From NCBI GenBank assembly GCA_963836785.1, contig CAWIKW010000004.1, forward strand, positions 262,340-326,339: a DNA stretch of 64,000 bases. The letters run 5' to 3'. The notes beneath the pieces were generated by a model. The model saw only the letters and a program-made list of their open reading frames with translations. It ran no database searches and was not told where the DNA came from. The position numbers and the translations under genes were made by a program. Below are positions 40,691 through 48,282 of the stretch, in pieces. Source of the stretch: DASQPR01 sp963836785 (GTDB taxonomy: Bacteria > Actinomycetota > Actinomycetes > Mycobacteriales > Micromonosporaceae). Position 1 is the first letter of the stretch, and every line of letters starts with the position of its first letter.

Positions 40691-41470
40691 CTACCGGCAC
40701 GCCAGAAAGCCCACGTGGGTACGGAACCGGAACGCCCCGTCCCGCGCGATGATCTCGTCGACCCGGGCGGCGACGCGGTCCAGCACCGGACCGTACGTCG
40801 CCGGATCGCCGTACCACGAGGCGGTCGAGGCGATGAAGGCGACGACCGGGGCGGCGTCGGGCACCGCGGCCGATCCGGTGAGGTCGGTGCGCTCCACGTG
40901 CTGGAAGTGTCGGCGGGCCGCAATCTCCGCCTCGTCCAGACTGAAGCGGGACGCGAGCCCCTCCGGGTCAACCGACGTCACGCCGACGTCGGCCGCGGCC
41001 GACGCGTGCAGCTCATGCATCTCGCGTCGGTGCTCCACATCGTTCGTCGAGATCAGCACGAGCCCCGCCGTCACGCGGGCCAGCTCGGCCAGCGCCCGAT
41101 CCGGCGACTCGACGTGGTAGAGCATGTGCAGCGCCAGCGAACCGGCGAACGCCCGATCCCGGAACGGAAGCGCGGCCGCGGTCGCCACCGCCGCCGGCGG
41201 CCCCGCCACGGTCACCATGCCGGGGGACAGGTCGCACGCGACAACCGGGCGCGACGGGACCGCGTCGCGCACAGCATTGGCGAAGCGGCCCGGGCCGCAG
41301 CCAACGTCGAGGATTGGTCCGTCGATGTCACGGACGCGCCGAACCACCTCACCGACCAGATCGATCCGGGGGCTCTGATAGGCGTAGATGGCCGCCCGCG
41401 TGGCCAGCTTCGTCGGGTCGGCATAGGCGCTCGTGGTGAGCACCCGCGGATCGGTGAAGGCCGACGGCAT
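40691..41470 (-). CDS. Class I SAM-dependent methyltransferase
   Basis: 259 residues. SAM-binding motif I is ILDVGCGPGRFANAV; motif II/III is VVACDLSPGMV with AAALPFRDRAFAGSLALHMLYHV (the Asp/His-type post-motif), then LARVTAGLVLIST. This matches UbiE/Methyltransf_11 proteins acting on small molecules. ATG 41470 is chosen because a TAGCGT hexamer ends 7 bases before it (leaderless); GTG 41479 lies inside that hexamer region. It heads an operon with the 58-residue protein and two GNATs, suggesting a small modification cluster. Substrate unknown. Confidence 0.9.
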   Translation of the reverse strand: MPSAFTDPRVLTTSAYADPTKLATRAAIYAYQSPRIDLVGEVVRRVRDIDGPILDVGCGPGRFANAVRDAVPSRPVVACDLSPGMVTVAGPPAAVATAAALPFRDRAFAGSLALHMLYHVESPDRALAELARVTAGLVLISTNDVEHRREMHELHASAAADVGVTSVDPEGLASRFSLDEAEIAARRHFQHVERTDLTGSAAVPDAAPVVAFIASTASWYGDPATYGPVLDRVAARVDEIIARDGAFRFRTHVGFLACR

Positions 41471-41477
41471 GCGGCCC

Positions 41478-41483
41478 ACGCTA
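41478..41483 (-). promoter_or_regulatory. -10 hexamer TAGCGT, leaderless promoter of the methyltransferase operon
   Basis: On the minus strand TAGCGT is 7 bases upstream of ATG 41470. Confidence 0.5.
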
Positions 41484-41510
41484 GCCCACGGATCCGACGA
41501 GATTCGCGGC

Positions 41511-43130
41511 TCAGGCGCCGGGAAGCCGTACGGACTGCGGGAACGTGAACAGGTTGTGCGGGTCGTACGCCCGCTTCACGGTCTGCAGCCGTGGATAGTT
41601 CGAGCCCCAGTACGCCGGCCCGAAGTTGGCGATGCTCGCGTCGGCGTAGTTCACGTACGCCGCCGAGCCGAGCCAGGGCGCGAGCGCCGATCGGAATCCG
41701 CGGACGTACGCGTCGAAGCGGGCGGGCGACGCCCCGGTGTCGGTCCACGTCGCCGTGTACTGCGCCGTCGCGACCGCGGCGCGGTGGCCGAACGCGGTAG
41801 CGCCGCCCCCGACCGAGCCGATTGCGCCGCCGAGACTGTCGAACGAGACGCCGCCCTCGTAGATGCCGGCGACGTTCATCGCTTCGGTCGCATGGGTCAC
41901 CGCCATGGCGATCGCGGCCGCCGGCAGCGGGGCGGCGACGATCGACGACGTGGCGGCGAACGGCTGGCGCTTGGCCGGTGCGAGCGCGCCGGCGAGGCAA
42001 CTCGTGGCGCTCTGGCCACTGCAGCCGGCCTCGAGCAACATCGCGTCGGCGTACGTATGGGCGTGGATCGACGTCGACGTTGGCTTCGGGAGCTTGGCGC
42101 GCAGCGGCGCGAGTCGAGCCGACAAGTCCGACGACGGGCCGATCCACGTGCCGGCGACGAGCGCGCGGCGACTGTCCGTCCGTGGGTCGGCGAGCAGCTT
42201 GCACGTCGAGAAGAGGCGGGAATCGGCCGTGTGCGCCCAGTCCTGCCAGGCCTCGACGACGTCGGCCGCCACGGTGAACGGCCACTGCAGGTAGAACGTG
42301 CTCACCGTCGGCACCGGACGGACGTCGACCGTGAACGCGGTGACGGCGCCGAAACTGCCGCCACCGCCGCCGCGCAGCGCCCAGAAGAGGTCGGCGTCGT
42401 GGGTCGCGTCGACCGTACGGGCCGCGCCGTCGGCGGTGACGATGTCGACCGACCGTACGGCGTCGCAGGTAAGTCCCCACGCCCGACCGAGTACGCCGAC
42501 CCCGCCGCCGAGCGCGAGTCCGGCGATGCCGACACTCGGGCACGACCCACCGGCGATGCCGACACCCTTGGCGGCCAAGGCGGCGTAGACGTTGACGAGT
42601 CGGGCACCGGCGCCGATCCGGGCGGTGTGCCGGGTCGAGTCCACAGTGACCCCGGCCAGCGATGACACATCGATGACCAGACCGGGGCTGGTCGACCAGC
42701 CGGGGTACGAGTGGCCGCCACTGCGTACGGCGAACGGGACGCGTGCGTCGGCAGCGAACCGTACGGCGACGGCGACGTCGGATGCCGTCGCTGCGGCGAC
42801 GATCGCGGTCGGGCGTGCCGTCGTATCGAACCGCGGGTTGTAGAGGCGAGCCGCGGTTGCGTACCCGGAAGTGGTCTTGCGCAGCAGTCGACCGCGCAAC
42901 TGGCCGGCGAGGCCGGACCAGTCCGGGCCGGCCGGCGACGGACCCGGCGGCGATGTGCTCGGTGTCGGCGCGTTCGGCGTCGGGGTTGCCGGTCCGGATG
43001 ACGCCGACGAACCGGTGCCCGCCGACGAGACGGCGCTCGCGTGGCCGCGACGCGTGCAGGCCGCGACGACAGTCGCCGTGCCCAGCCCGGCCGCGAGCGC
43101 CAGCGCTTCGCGGCGTGCGATCCGCCTCAT
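41511..43130 (-). CDS. Secreted FAD-linked oxidase (berberine-bridge type), Tat/lipoprotein signal
   Basis: 539 residues. The start MRRIARREALALAAGLGTATVVAAC has an Arg-rich n-region, a hydrophobic core and a lipobox-like VVAAC, so it is probably exported, perhaps by Tat, and lipidated. A Ser/Thr/Pro linker (~residues 30-65) follows. The FAD domain shows RSGGHSYPGW, with the His that binds flavin C8, and GSCPSVGIAGLALGGGVG, with the Cys that binds C6, so bicovalent FAD is expected. The C-terminus has the BBE domain (NYADASIANFGPAYWGSNYPRLQTVKRAYDPHNLF). Such enzymes oxidise sugars or alkaloid-like alcohols with O2. The frame is open upstream, but ATG 43130 has a TACCGT -10 seven bases before it. 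Confidence 0.92.
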   Translation of the reverse strand: MRRIARREALALAAGLGTATVVAACTRRGHASAVSSAGTGSSASSGPATPTPNAPTPSTSPPGPSPAGPDWSGLAGQLRGRLLRKTTSGYATAARLYNPRFDTTARPTAIVAAATASDVAVAVRFAADARVPFAVRSGGHSYPGWSTSPGLVIDVSSLAGVTVDSTRHTARIGAGARLVNVYAALAAKGVGIAGGSCPSVGIAGLALGGGVGVLGRAWGLTCDAVRSVDIVTADGAARTVDATHDADLFWALRGGGGGSFGAVTAFTVDVRPVPTVSTFYLQWPFTVAADVVEAWQDWAHTADSRLFSTCKLLADPRTDSRRALVAGTWIGPSSDLSARLAPLRAKLPKPTSTSIHAHTYADAMLLEAGCSGQSATSCLAGALAPAKRQPFAATSSIVAAPLPAAAIAMAVTHATEAMNVAGIYEGGVSFDSLGGAIGSVGGGATAFGHRAAVATAQYTATWTDTGASPARFDAYVRGFRSALAPWLGSAAYVNYADASIANFGPAYWGSNYPRLQTVKRAYDPHNLFTFPQSVRLPGA

Positions 43131-43137
43131 GGCGGTG

Positions 43138-43143
43138 ACGGTA
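43138..43143 (-). promoter_or_regulatory. -10 hexamer TACCGT, leaderless promoter of the FAD oxidase
   Basis: TACCGT on the minus strand ends 7 bases before ATG 43130. Confidence 0.48.
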
Positions 43144-43176
43144 GCGGCACGCCGCCACTGCAGTTGCGCCCGCGTT

Positions 43177-43226
43177 TGTACGGAAGTTCGCCGTCGGTGG
43201 CACGCGGACCGGCCAACTTCCGTACA
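43177..43226. repeat. TGTACGGAAGTT-N26-AACTTCCGTACA palindrome, repeat family 2
   Basis: Perfect 12-base arms (43177-43188 and 43215-43226). The inner part GGAAGTTCGCCG...GCGGACCGG..AACTTCC aligns with the 41-base GGAAGT...ACTTCC units at 14312-14394. It lies in the intergenic space between the FAD oxidase and bacterioferritin genes; the rest (43227-43337) is GC-rich with no gene seen. Confidence 0.8.
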
Positions 43227-43337
43227 TTCGCCGGGCGGGCCGGGCGTGCCGGGCGGCCGAGGCGGCCGCGGCGAGTACACGCGGCAGAGTCGGGCGCTGC
43301 AGAGCGGCGCAGAGCCGGGCGGAGGCCGGCGACGCGG

Positions 43338-43820
43338 CTACGCGGGGTCGGGGTGCTTCGTGACGCTCAGCAGGTAGAGGGGCTCGCCGAGTTTCTCGAT
43401 GAGGGCGAGCTGGGTTTCGAGGTAGTCGATGTGGTGCTCCTCGTCGGCCAGGATGTCCTCGAAGATCTTGCAGGACGTGATGTCGCCGACCGAGCGCATG
43501 TATTCGGCGCCCCGGCGCAGCCGGTCGACCGCTTCGACCTCGATCTTCATGTCGCTCGCGAACATCTCGGGCACGGACTCGCCGATGCGCAGCGCGAACA
43601 GCTTCTGGTAGTTCGGCAGGCCGTCGAGCAACAGGATGCGATCGGTCAGAACCTCGGCATGGCGCATTTCGTCGATCGACTCGGCGCGCGTGTGTGCCGC
43701 GAGCGTCGTGTAGCCCCAGTTCTCCTGCATCTTGGCGTGCAGGAAGTACTGATTGATGGCGGTCAGCTCGGCCGTCAGCTGCTCGTTCAGGAACTCGATG
43801 ACCCGGGCATCGCCCCGCAT
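43338..43820 (-). CDS. bfr: Bacterioferritin
   Basis: 160 residues of a four-helix ferritin. Ferroxidase ligands are readable at the usual places: Glu in LTAELTAINQYF, Glu and His in IDEMRHAEVL (with the Met that ligates haem in Bfr), Glu in KIEVEAVDRL, and Glu and His in ILADEEHHIDYLE. It oxidises Fe(II) and stores it as a 24-mer with haem. The bfd gene lies just upstream in the same direction. An inverted repeat between -10 and start suggests repression or iron control. Confidence 0.96.
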   Translation of the reverse strand: MRGDARVIEFLNEQLTAELTAINQYFLHAKMQENWGYTTLAAHTRAESIDEMRHAEVLTDRILLLDGLPNYQKLFALRIGESVPEMFASDMKIEVEAVDRLRRGAEYMRSVGDITSCKIFEDILADEEHHIDYLETQLALIEKLGEPLYLLSVTKHPDPA

Positions 43821-43827
43821 GGATGGA

Positions 43828-43849
43828 CCCCTAACACGTCGGTTAGGGG
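43828..43849. promoter_or_regulatory. Perfect inverted repeat CCCCTAAC-N6-GTTAGGGG over the bfr leader
   Basis: 8-base arms flank ACGTCG, 8 bases upstream of the bfr ATG. A TACGCT -10 (minus strand, 43856-43851) lies directly upstream, so the repeat covers the expected transcription start. The TTAGG half-sites resemble iron boxes of the DtxR/IdeR type. Confidence 0.6.
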
Positions 43850-43871
43850 AAGCGTAGGCGAAATCGGGCGG

Positions 43872-44060
43872 TTACGCGGCGATTGGCACGCGTACCGGGG
43901 GAGCCTCTTCCTCGATCAATTCGCAGATGCGGTCGAGGCAGGTGCCGCAGCCGGTGCCGGCACCGCAGGCGTCGCCGACTGATTCCTCGGTCCTGGCGCC
44001 ACGGCGGATTGCGACGCGTACGTCACGTTCACGCACCCGCTCGCAAATGCACGTGTACAT
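43872..44060 (-). CDS. bfd: Bacterioferritin-associated ferredoxin
   Basis: 62 residues with four Cys for a [2Fe-2S] cluster: MYTCICERVRERDV (CxC) and GACGAGTGCGTCLDRI (CxxC). Bfd docks on bacterioferritin and passes electrons to release stored iron. The ribosome site GGAGGG is upstream of ATG 44060. It is transcribed in the same direction as bfr with ~50 bases between, in which the bfr promoter lies. Iron-box-like sites are found just upstream. Confidence 0.93.
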   Translation of the reverse strand: MYTCICERVRERDVRVAIRRGARTEESVGDACGAGTGCGTCLDRICELIEEEAPPVRVPIAA

Positions 44061-44102
44061 GCGCCCTCCGGTCCGGTCGGTTCGGTGATCGCTTCCGTGG
44101 CC

Positions 44103-44137
44103 TTAGGCAAGGCCAACCTCAGTAAGGTTGCCCTAAG
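44103..44137. promoter_or_regulatory. Two adjoining iron-box-like sites (DtxR/IdeR type) upstream of bfd
   Basis: 44103-44121 (TTAGGCAAGGCCAACCTCA) agrees with the IdeR consensus TTAGGTTAGGCTAACCTAA at 15 of 19 positions. A second, shorter and inverted match, AAGGTTGCCCTAAG, lies at 44124-44137. This suggests that a DtxR/IdeR-family iron sensor binds cooperatively here, about 45 bases upstream of bfd. Confidence 0.7.
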
Positions 44138-44237
44138 CAGGGCGGCGAGCGCAAGGGTTCTGTGCCCCGCTTCACTGAGAAACGGCCGGCTGACCTGCGC
44201 CGATGATCGACTCGGCCGGTCGGCCGACGCGGGCGGG

Positions 44238-45155
44238 CTACTCTGCCGCGATTTGCCGGAGCGTCGCGATGTCGGCGGCGTGCCCGGTCGCGCGCTCGCT
44301 GGGCGTTTCGACGACGATCGGGACGCCAGCGACGGCGGGGTGCGCGAACAGCTCACGGAACGCGTCGGCGCCGATCAAACCCGCGCCGATGTTCTGGTGG
44401 CGGTCGCGGAGCGAGCCGCGCCCGTCCTTGGAATCATTCGCGTGTACGAGCGCCAACCGGTTCGGCCCGCACGCCGCAACCAGCGCGTCCAACGTCTCCG
44501 TCATGCCGCCCGGTGCCGCAAGGTCATGGCCGGCGGCCCACGCGTGGCACGTGTCGAAGCAGACGCCGAGCCACGGATGGTGTTCGACCGCGTCGAAGTA
44601 CTCGGCGAGCGCCTCCACTCGGCCCGCTAGCGGGCGGCCACCGCCGGCACTCGGCTCGACCAGCAGGCGTGGGCCGCCGGTGGCCATCGCGGCGTCGAGC
44701 AGTGGCAGCAACGTGTCGTGGAGTTGCCGGTACACGGTCGGGGCGTGCCCGGCGTCGACCGCGTTGCCGGCGTGGAACACCACCGCGCGGGCTCCGATCA
44801 CGGCGCCTCGCCGCAGCGCATGATCGAGCGTTACCGCCGAACGGCGTACCGTCTCCCCGGTTGGCGATCCGAGATTGACCAACAACGATGCGTGAATGAA
44901 GGTCAGCACATCGCGCTCGGCGCAGCCGGCGGTGAACGCCGCATCCTGCGCCGGGTCACCCGGCGACAGCGCCCATCCGCGCGGATTGCTCACGTAGACC
45001 TGCACGACGTCGGCGCCGGTCGCGTCGATGTACGGCAACGCGGCCCGCGCCAGGCCGCCGGCCGCCGGTACGTGGGCACCAATCCGCCATCTCGCGTTCG
45101 TGGCGCCCTCCGGGGCCGTCACGGGACTGCCCGTTCTGGCGGGACCATCCGGCAT
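44238..45155 (-). CDS. nfo: Deoxyribonuclease IV (AP endonuclease, EndoIV family)
   Basis: 305 residues, a TIM barrel with a trinuclear zinc site. Ligands are seen in VVFHAGNAVDAG (His), LLVEPSAGGG (Glu), CFDTCHAWAAGHD (Asp, His), VHANDSKDGRGSLRDRHQNIGAG (His, Asp, His) and VVETPSE (Glu). The enzyme cuts DNA 5' to abasic sites in base excision repair. ATG at 45155 is 30 bases beyond the pknL stop; the frame runs further upstream but that part is the pknL coding region. A later GTG (45119) is also possible. Confidence 0.94.
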   Translation of the reverse strand: MPDGPARTGSPVTAPEGATNARWRIGAHVPAAGGLARAALPYIDATGADVVQVYVSNPRGWALSPGDPAQDAAFTAGCAERDVLTFIHASLLVNLGSPTGETVRRSAVTLDHALRRGAVIGARAVVFHAGNAVDAGHAPTVYRQLHDTLLPLLDAAMATGGPRLLVEPSAGGGRPLAGRVEALAEYFDAVEHHPWLGVCFDTCHAWAAGHDLAAPGGMTETLDALVAACGPNRLALVHANDSKDGRGSLRDRHQNIGAGLIGADAFRELFAHPAVAGVPIVVETPSERATGHAADIATLRQIAAE

Positions 45156-45184
45156 CTCGGGATCTCGCGGCACTGGAATCTCGG

Positions 45185-47251
45185 TCAGGGCAGAACCCAC
45201 AGCTGTACCTGCGTGCCCTGCGCGACCGTCGTGCCGGGTGCCGGGTTCTGGTTGCGCACCTGGCCACCTGGGAAGTCGGCCACCTTGACCGCCTGGAGGC
45301 CAGACTGCTGCAGGATCTGGGCGGCCTGGTCGAAGGAGTAACCGACGTTGGACACATTCGGCACCTGCACCTGCGGTGGTCCGGCGCTGACGGTCAGAAT
45401 GATCGACGCGCCGGTGACCGCGCCCGAGCCCGGCGTAAGGCTCTGCGCGATCACCTGGCCGGCCGGCTGATCGCTCTGCTTCTGCGTCTGCGCAACGGTG
45501 AGCCCGAGGTTCGTGAGCGTCTGGTTGGCCGTGTTGAAGTCCATGCCGACGACCTTCGGCACGGTAATCGGTGCCTTGCCCTTGCTGACGGTGACCGTGA
45601 TCTGGGTGTTCGGGGGCTGGACGGTCCCCGGCTTCGGGCTGAGTGAGACGACGTAGCCGGTCGGATAGGCGTCGCTGTACGCGTCCACCCGGCGTACGGA
45701 CATCTTGAGCTCGGTCAGGTCGCTTTGCACAGCGTCGAAGGGCTTGCCGACGTCGCTCGGCACCGTGTAGCGCTCCGGGCCGCGCGAGAGCGTCAACATG
45801 ATGACGCCGCCACGCCGGATCCGTTCGGTGGCTCCCGGCTGTTGGCTCACGACGGTGTTCTTCGGGATCTTCTCCTCGAACAGCGGCGAGCCGTAGCGGA
45901 TCTCGAATCCCGCCTTCTTCGCCGCCGCGACCGCCTGCGCCTGGGTCTGGCCGACCAGCTTCGGCGTCGTGGTGTATCGACCGAAGCCGAACCACCAACC
46001 GGTCAACGCGACCACGACAGCAAGCACCGCGATCGTCGCGTAGAACGTCCGGCGGCCGTTGCGCCGGGACATCAGCCGGTCGAACCATCCGATGAAGCCG
46101 CCGCCGATTCCGCCCATCGGCCCGCCGCGGGACGAGTGGCCGCCCCGGGAGTTGTCCGCGGACCGGCGAGGCGGCGTCCCCCGATCACGCTCTCGCTCCG
46201 GTAGGCGGGACCAGGACGGGCGATCCGACCCGCCGGATGCGCCGCTGTGGCGTCCGTTGCCGCCGGCGCGGTTGCCCTTGGTGCCGGCGCCGCCCTTGCC
46301 GCCGTTTCCGCCGCTGCCGCCCAACAGGCCGACCGTCACCGTCGGGGCGGCGACCGTCTTGTCGGACAGCGCGGTCTGGCCTTCGAGCCGATCGTGTACG
46401 GCCTGAACCTCGGTCAGCATCACGCCGGCGTCGCTCGGTCGCTGGGCGCGGTCGCGATGGGTGGCATGGCGCACCAGCTGATCGACGGAGTTCGGCAGGC
46501 CCGGTACGTATTTCGACGGCGGCGGTACGTCCTGATCGACGTGGGCCCACGCAATGTCGATCGGCTTCGATGCGTCGTACGGCACCCGACCGGTCAGCAT
46601 CTCGAACAGCACGATGCCCACGGAATAGACGTCCGAGCGTGGGTCGGCCTCGCCGTCGCTGACCAACTCGGGTGCCACGTATGCGACCGTGGCCAGCAGC
46701 TGGCCGCCGCCGTCGTCCGCGCTCGCTTCGACCGCCCGGGCCAGCCCGAAGTCGGCGACCTTGACGACGGCGTCGGCGAGACTGGTGCCGGCCGGCGACG
46801 TGGCGATCAGAACGTTCTCCGGCTTGACGTCGCGATGGATGACACCGGCACGGTGCGCGGCGGCGATCGCCGACAACATCTGTTCCAGGATCGCGAGCGC
46901 CTCGATCGGTTCCAACCGCCGCTCGTCGGTCAGCATGTCCCGCAGCGTCCGGCCGCGTACGTACTCCATGACCAGGTACGGCAGCCCGTCGTGAGTGCCC
47001 TGGTCATAGACGGCGACGACGTTGGGGTGCGTGAGGCGGGCGATCGTCTTGGCTTCCCAGCTGAACCGCTCGACGAAGTGCGGGTCGTCGGCCTGGCCGG
47101 GATGGATGATCTTCACCGCCACGGTGCGCTCCAGGCGCTCGTCCGTGGCGGTGTAGACGGTCGCCATCCCGCCGCTCGCGACGCGACCCCGGATCCGGTA
47201 GCGCCCGTCGACGAGCGCGCCGATCCAGTTGTCCGCGACCCTCGTGTTCAT
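45185..47251 (-). CDS. pknL: PASTA-domain Ser/Thr protein kinase PknL
   Basis: 688 residues. The kinase domain (~14-280) has VASGGMATVY, VAVKII, IHRDVKPENVLI (catalytic Asp) and VADFGLA. A disordered Gly/Arg-rich juxtamembrane part follows, then one membrane helix (FYATIAVLAVVVALTGWWFGF), and four extracellular PASTA repeats (each with a VP-x-V-x-G type start and GS/GT-x-V end). PASTA domains bind muropeptides or lipid II, so the kinase links wall state to cytoplasmic targets. Its neighbour at 47902 is the Rv2175c homologue, the known PknL substrate in M. tuberculosis. A TAGACT -10 lies 8 bases before the ATG. Confidence 0.96.
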   Translation of the reverse strand: MNTRVADNWIGALVDGRYRIRGRVASGGMATVYTATDERLERTVAVKIIHPGQADDPHFVERFSWEAKTIARLTHPNVVAVYDQGTHDGLPYLVMEYVRGRTLRDMLTDERRLEPIEALAILEQMLSAIAAAHRAGVIHRDVKPENVLIATSPAGTSLADAVVKVADFGLARAVEASADDGGGQLLATVAYVAPELVSDGEADPRSDVYSVGIVLFEMLTGRVPYDASKPIDIAWAHVDQDVPPPSKYVPGLPNSVDQLVRHATHRDRAQRPSDAGVMLTEVQAVHDRLEGQTALSDKTVAAPTVTVGLLGGSGGNGGKGGAGTKGNRAGGNGRHSGASGGSDRPSWSRLPERERDRGTPPRRSADNSRGGHSSRGGPMGGIGGGFIGWFDRLMSRRNGRRTFYATIAVLAVVVALTGWWFGFGRYTTTPKLVGQTQAQAVAAAKKAGFEIRYGSPLFEEKIPKNTVVSQQPGATERIRRGGVIMLTLSRGPERYTVPSDVGKPFDAVQSDLTELKMSVRRVDAYSDAYPTGYVVSLSPKPGTVQPPNTQITVTVSKGKAPITVPKVVGMDFNTANQTLTNLGLTVAQTQKQSDQPAGQVIAQSLTPGSGAVTGASIILTVSAGPPQVQVPNVSNVGYSFDQAAQILQQSGLQAVKVADFPGGQVRNQNPAPGTTVAQGTQVQLWVLP

Positions 47252-47259
47252 CGGCTGGC

Positions 47260-47265
47260 AGTCTA
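47260..47265 (-). promoter_or_regulatory. -10 hexamer TAGACT, leaderless promoter of pknL
   Basis: TAGACT (minus strand) is 8 bases before ATG 47251; it overlaps the last codon of the preceding hypothetical gene. Confidence 0.45.
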
Positions 47266-47835
47266 AGCGGCACCGGGCGCGAACGTCGACGGGATCGCCG
47301 AGGTGTGGCGCGTGTCAGGGGTAGTGGCGTCGGTTGCGACGCCGTCCGGCCCGGGCAAGGCGGCCAGCGCGCCCTCGGCCTGACCCGGTGGACGGTCGAC
47401 CGCTGACCCGGGCGGATCGGACACATCGGATCGGGATGAATTCGGCAAATCCCTTCGAGTTGGCGGGTCGAAGTCGCGGCGTCGCACGTGTTGCGCCCGG
47501 CCGCTGCCGCCCCTTGGTACCCCGGCGGACGGATCGCGGCGCGGCGTCGCCGAGCGTTTGTCGGAATTTGGACGCTGCGCCCACCGGTTCGCCAGCCCGT
47601 CGCATAGTCGGACCGTCGCGGCCGCGAGACTCTCGGCGGCAACCACGGTGACGCCGACCGCTCGGGCGATCCGGCGCGGGCGCCGGTGATAGGCGTCGTA
47701 TTCGGGATACTCCTGGTCGAGTCCGTACAGCCACGCATCCGACCGGCGCACGATGGCCCGCCGCACCGTCCGGACGCCGGCAGCCGCCCGATGGCAGGCC
47801 GCGATCGCCACGTCCGACGCACTGGTCAACGCCAT
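47263..47835 (-). CDS. Hypothetical protein upstream of pknL
   Basis: 190 residues. The first ~85 look folded and helical (ALTSASDVAIAACHRAAAG, RRSDAWLYGLDQEYPEYDAYHRRP, VTVVAAESLAAATVRLCDGLANRWAQ). The rest is Arg/Pro/Ser-rich and probably disordered. No family is recognised. It is divergent from the Rv2175c-like gene and ends 11 bases before the pknL start. The folded part supports a real gene; the tail could be chance extension, and phosphorylation by PknL is only a guess. Confidence 0.45.
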   Translation of the reverse strand: MALTSASDVAIAACHRAAAGVRTVRRAIVRRSDAWLYGLDQEYPEYDAYHRRPRRIARAVGVTVVAAESLAAATVRLCDGLANRWAQRPNSDKRSATPRRDPSAGVPRGGSGRAQHVRRRDFDPPTRRDLPNSSRSDVSDPPGSAVDRPPGQAEGALAALPGPDGVATDATTPDTRHTSAIPSTFAPGAA

Positions 47836-47901
47836 GACTGGCGCCCGACCGATCCCGGCCTCTCATCGCAGCCGCCACCGCCGGCATGGCATCGTGGACG
47901 G

Positions 47902-48264
47902 GTGACTGAATCCGTGACCGCCGGCGCGGTGGCCGGCCCCGTTGAGTGGCTGACACTGCCCGACATCGCCGAGATCTTCGACGTCAAGGTGACCCGGGTC
48001 CACCAGATGATCCGGGATCGTGAGCTCATCGCCGTTCGCCGCGACGGTGTGCTGCAGGTCCCGTCTGAGTTCGTGGTCAACCCCACCGCCCGCAAGCACC
48101 TCCCCGGCGTGCTCAATCTTCTCCACGACGCTGGGTATAACGACGAAGAGACGATGCGGTGGCTCTTCACCGCCGATCCATCCTTGCCCGGCACACCGGC
48201 CAGTGGCCTCGGCGGTCCGCTGGCGACCGAGGTCAAGCGGCGCGCGCAGGCGCTCGGCTTCTGA
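47902..48264 (+). CDS. Rv2175c-like winged-helix DNA-binding protein
   Basis: 120 residues: WLTLPDIAEIFDVKVTRVHQMIRDRELIAVRRDGVLQVPSEFVV is a winged helix of the excisionase/MerR type, and LPGVLNLLHDAGYNDEETMRWLFTADPSLPGTP the conserved C-terminal part, agreeing with M. tuberculosis Rv2175c from memory. There Rv2175c is phosphorylated by PknL on an N-terminal Thr and loses DNA binding; Thr residues are present in the N-terminus here (VTESVTAG). GTG at 47902 is the first start after the divergent gene. Binding sites are unknown. Confidence 0.93.
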   Translation: MTESVTAGAVAGPVEWLTLPDIAEIFDVKVTRVHQMIRDRELIAVRRDGVLQVPSEFVVNPTARKHLPGVLNLLHDAGYNDEETMRWLFTADPSLPGTPASGLGGPLATEVKRRAQALGF

Positions 48265-48282
48265 CCGGGCACTGATCCCGCC

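Noticed and set aside
43041..43982. Plus-strand open frame of 313 residues over bacterioferritin
   Set aside because: Antisense to bfr and part of bfd, both of which have full metal-ligand sets.
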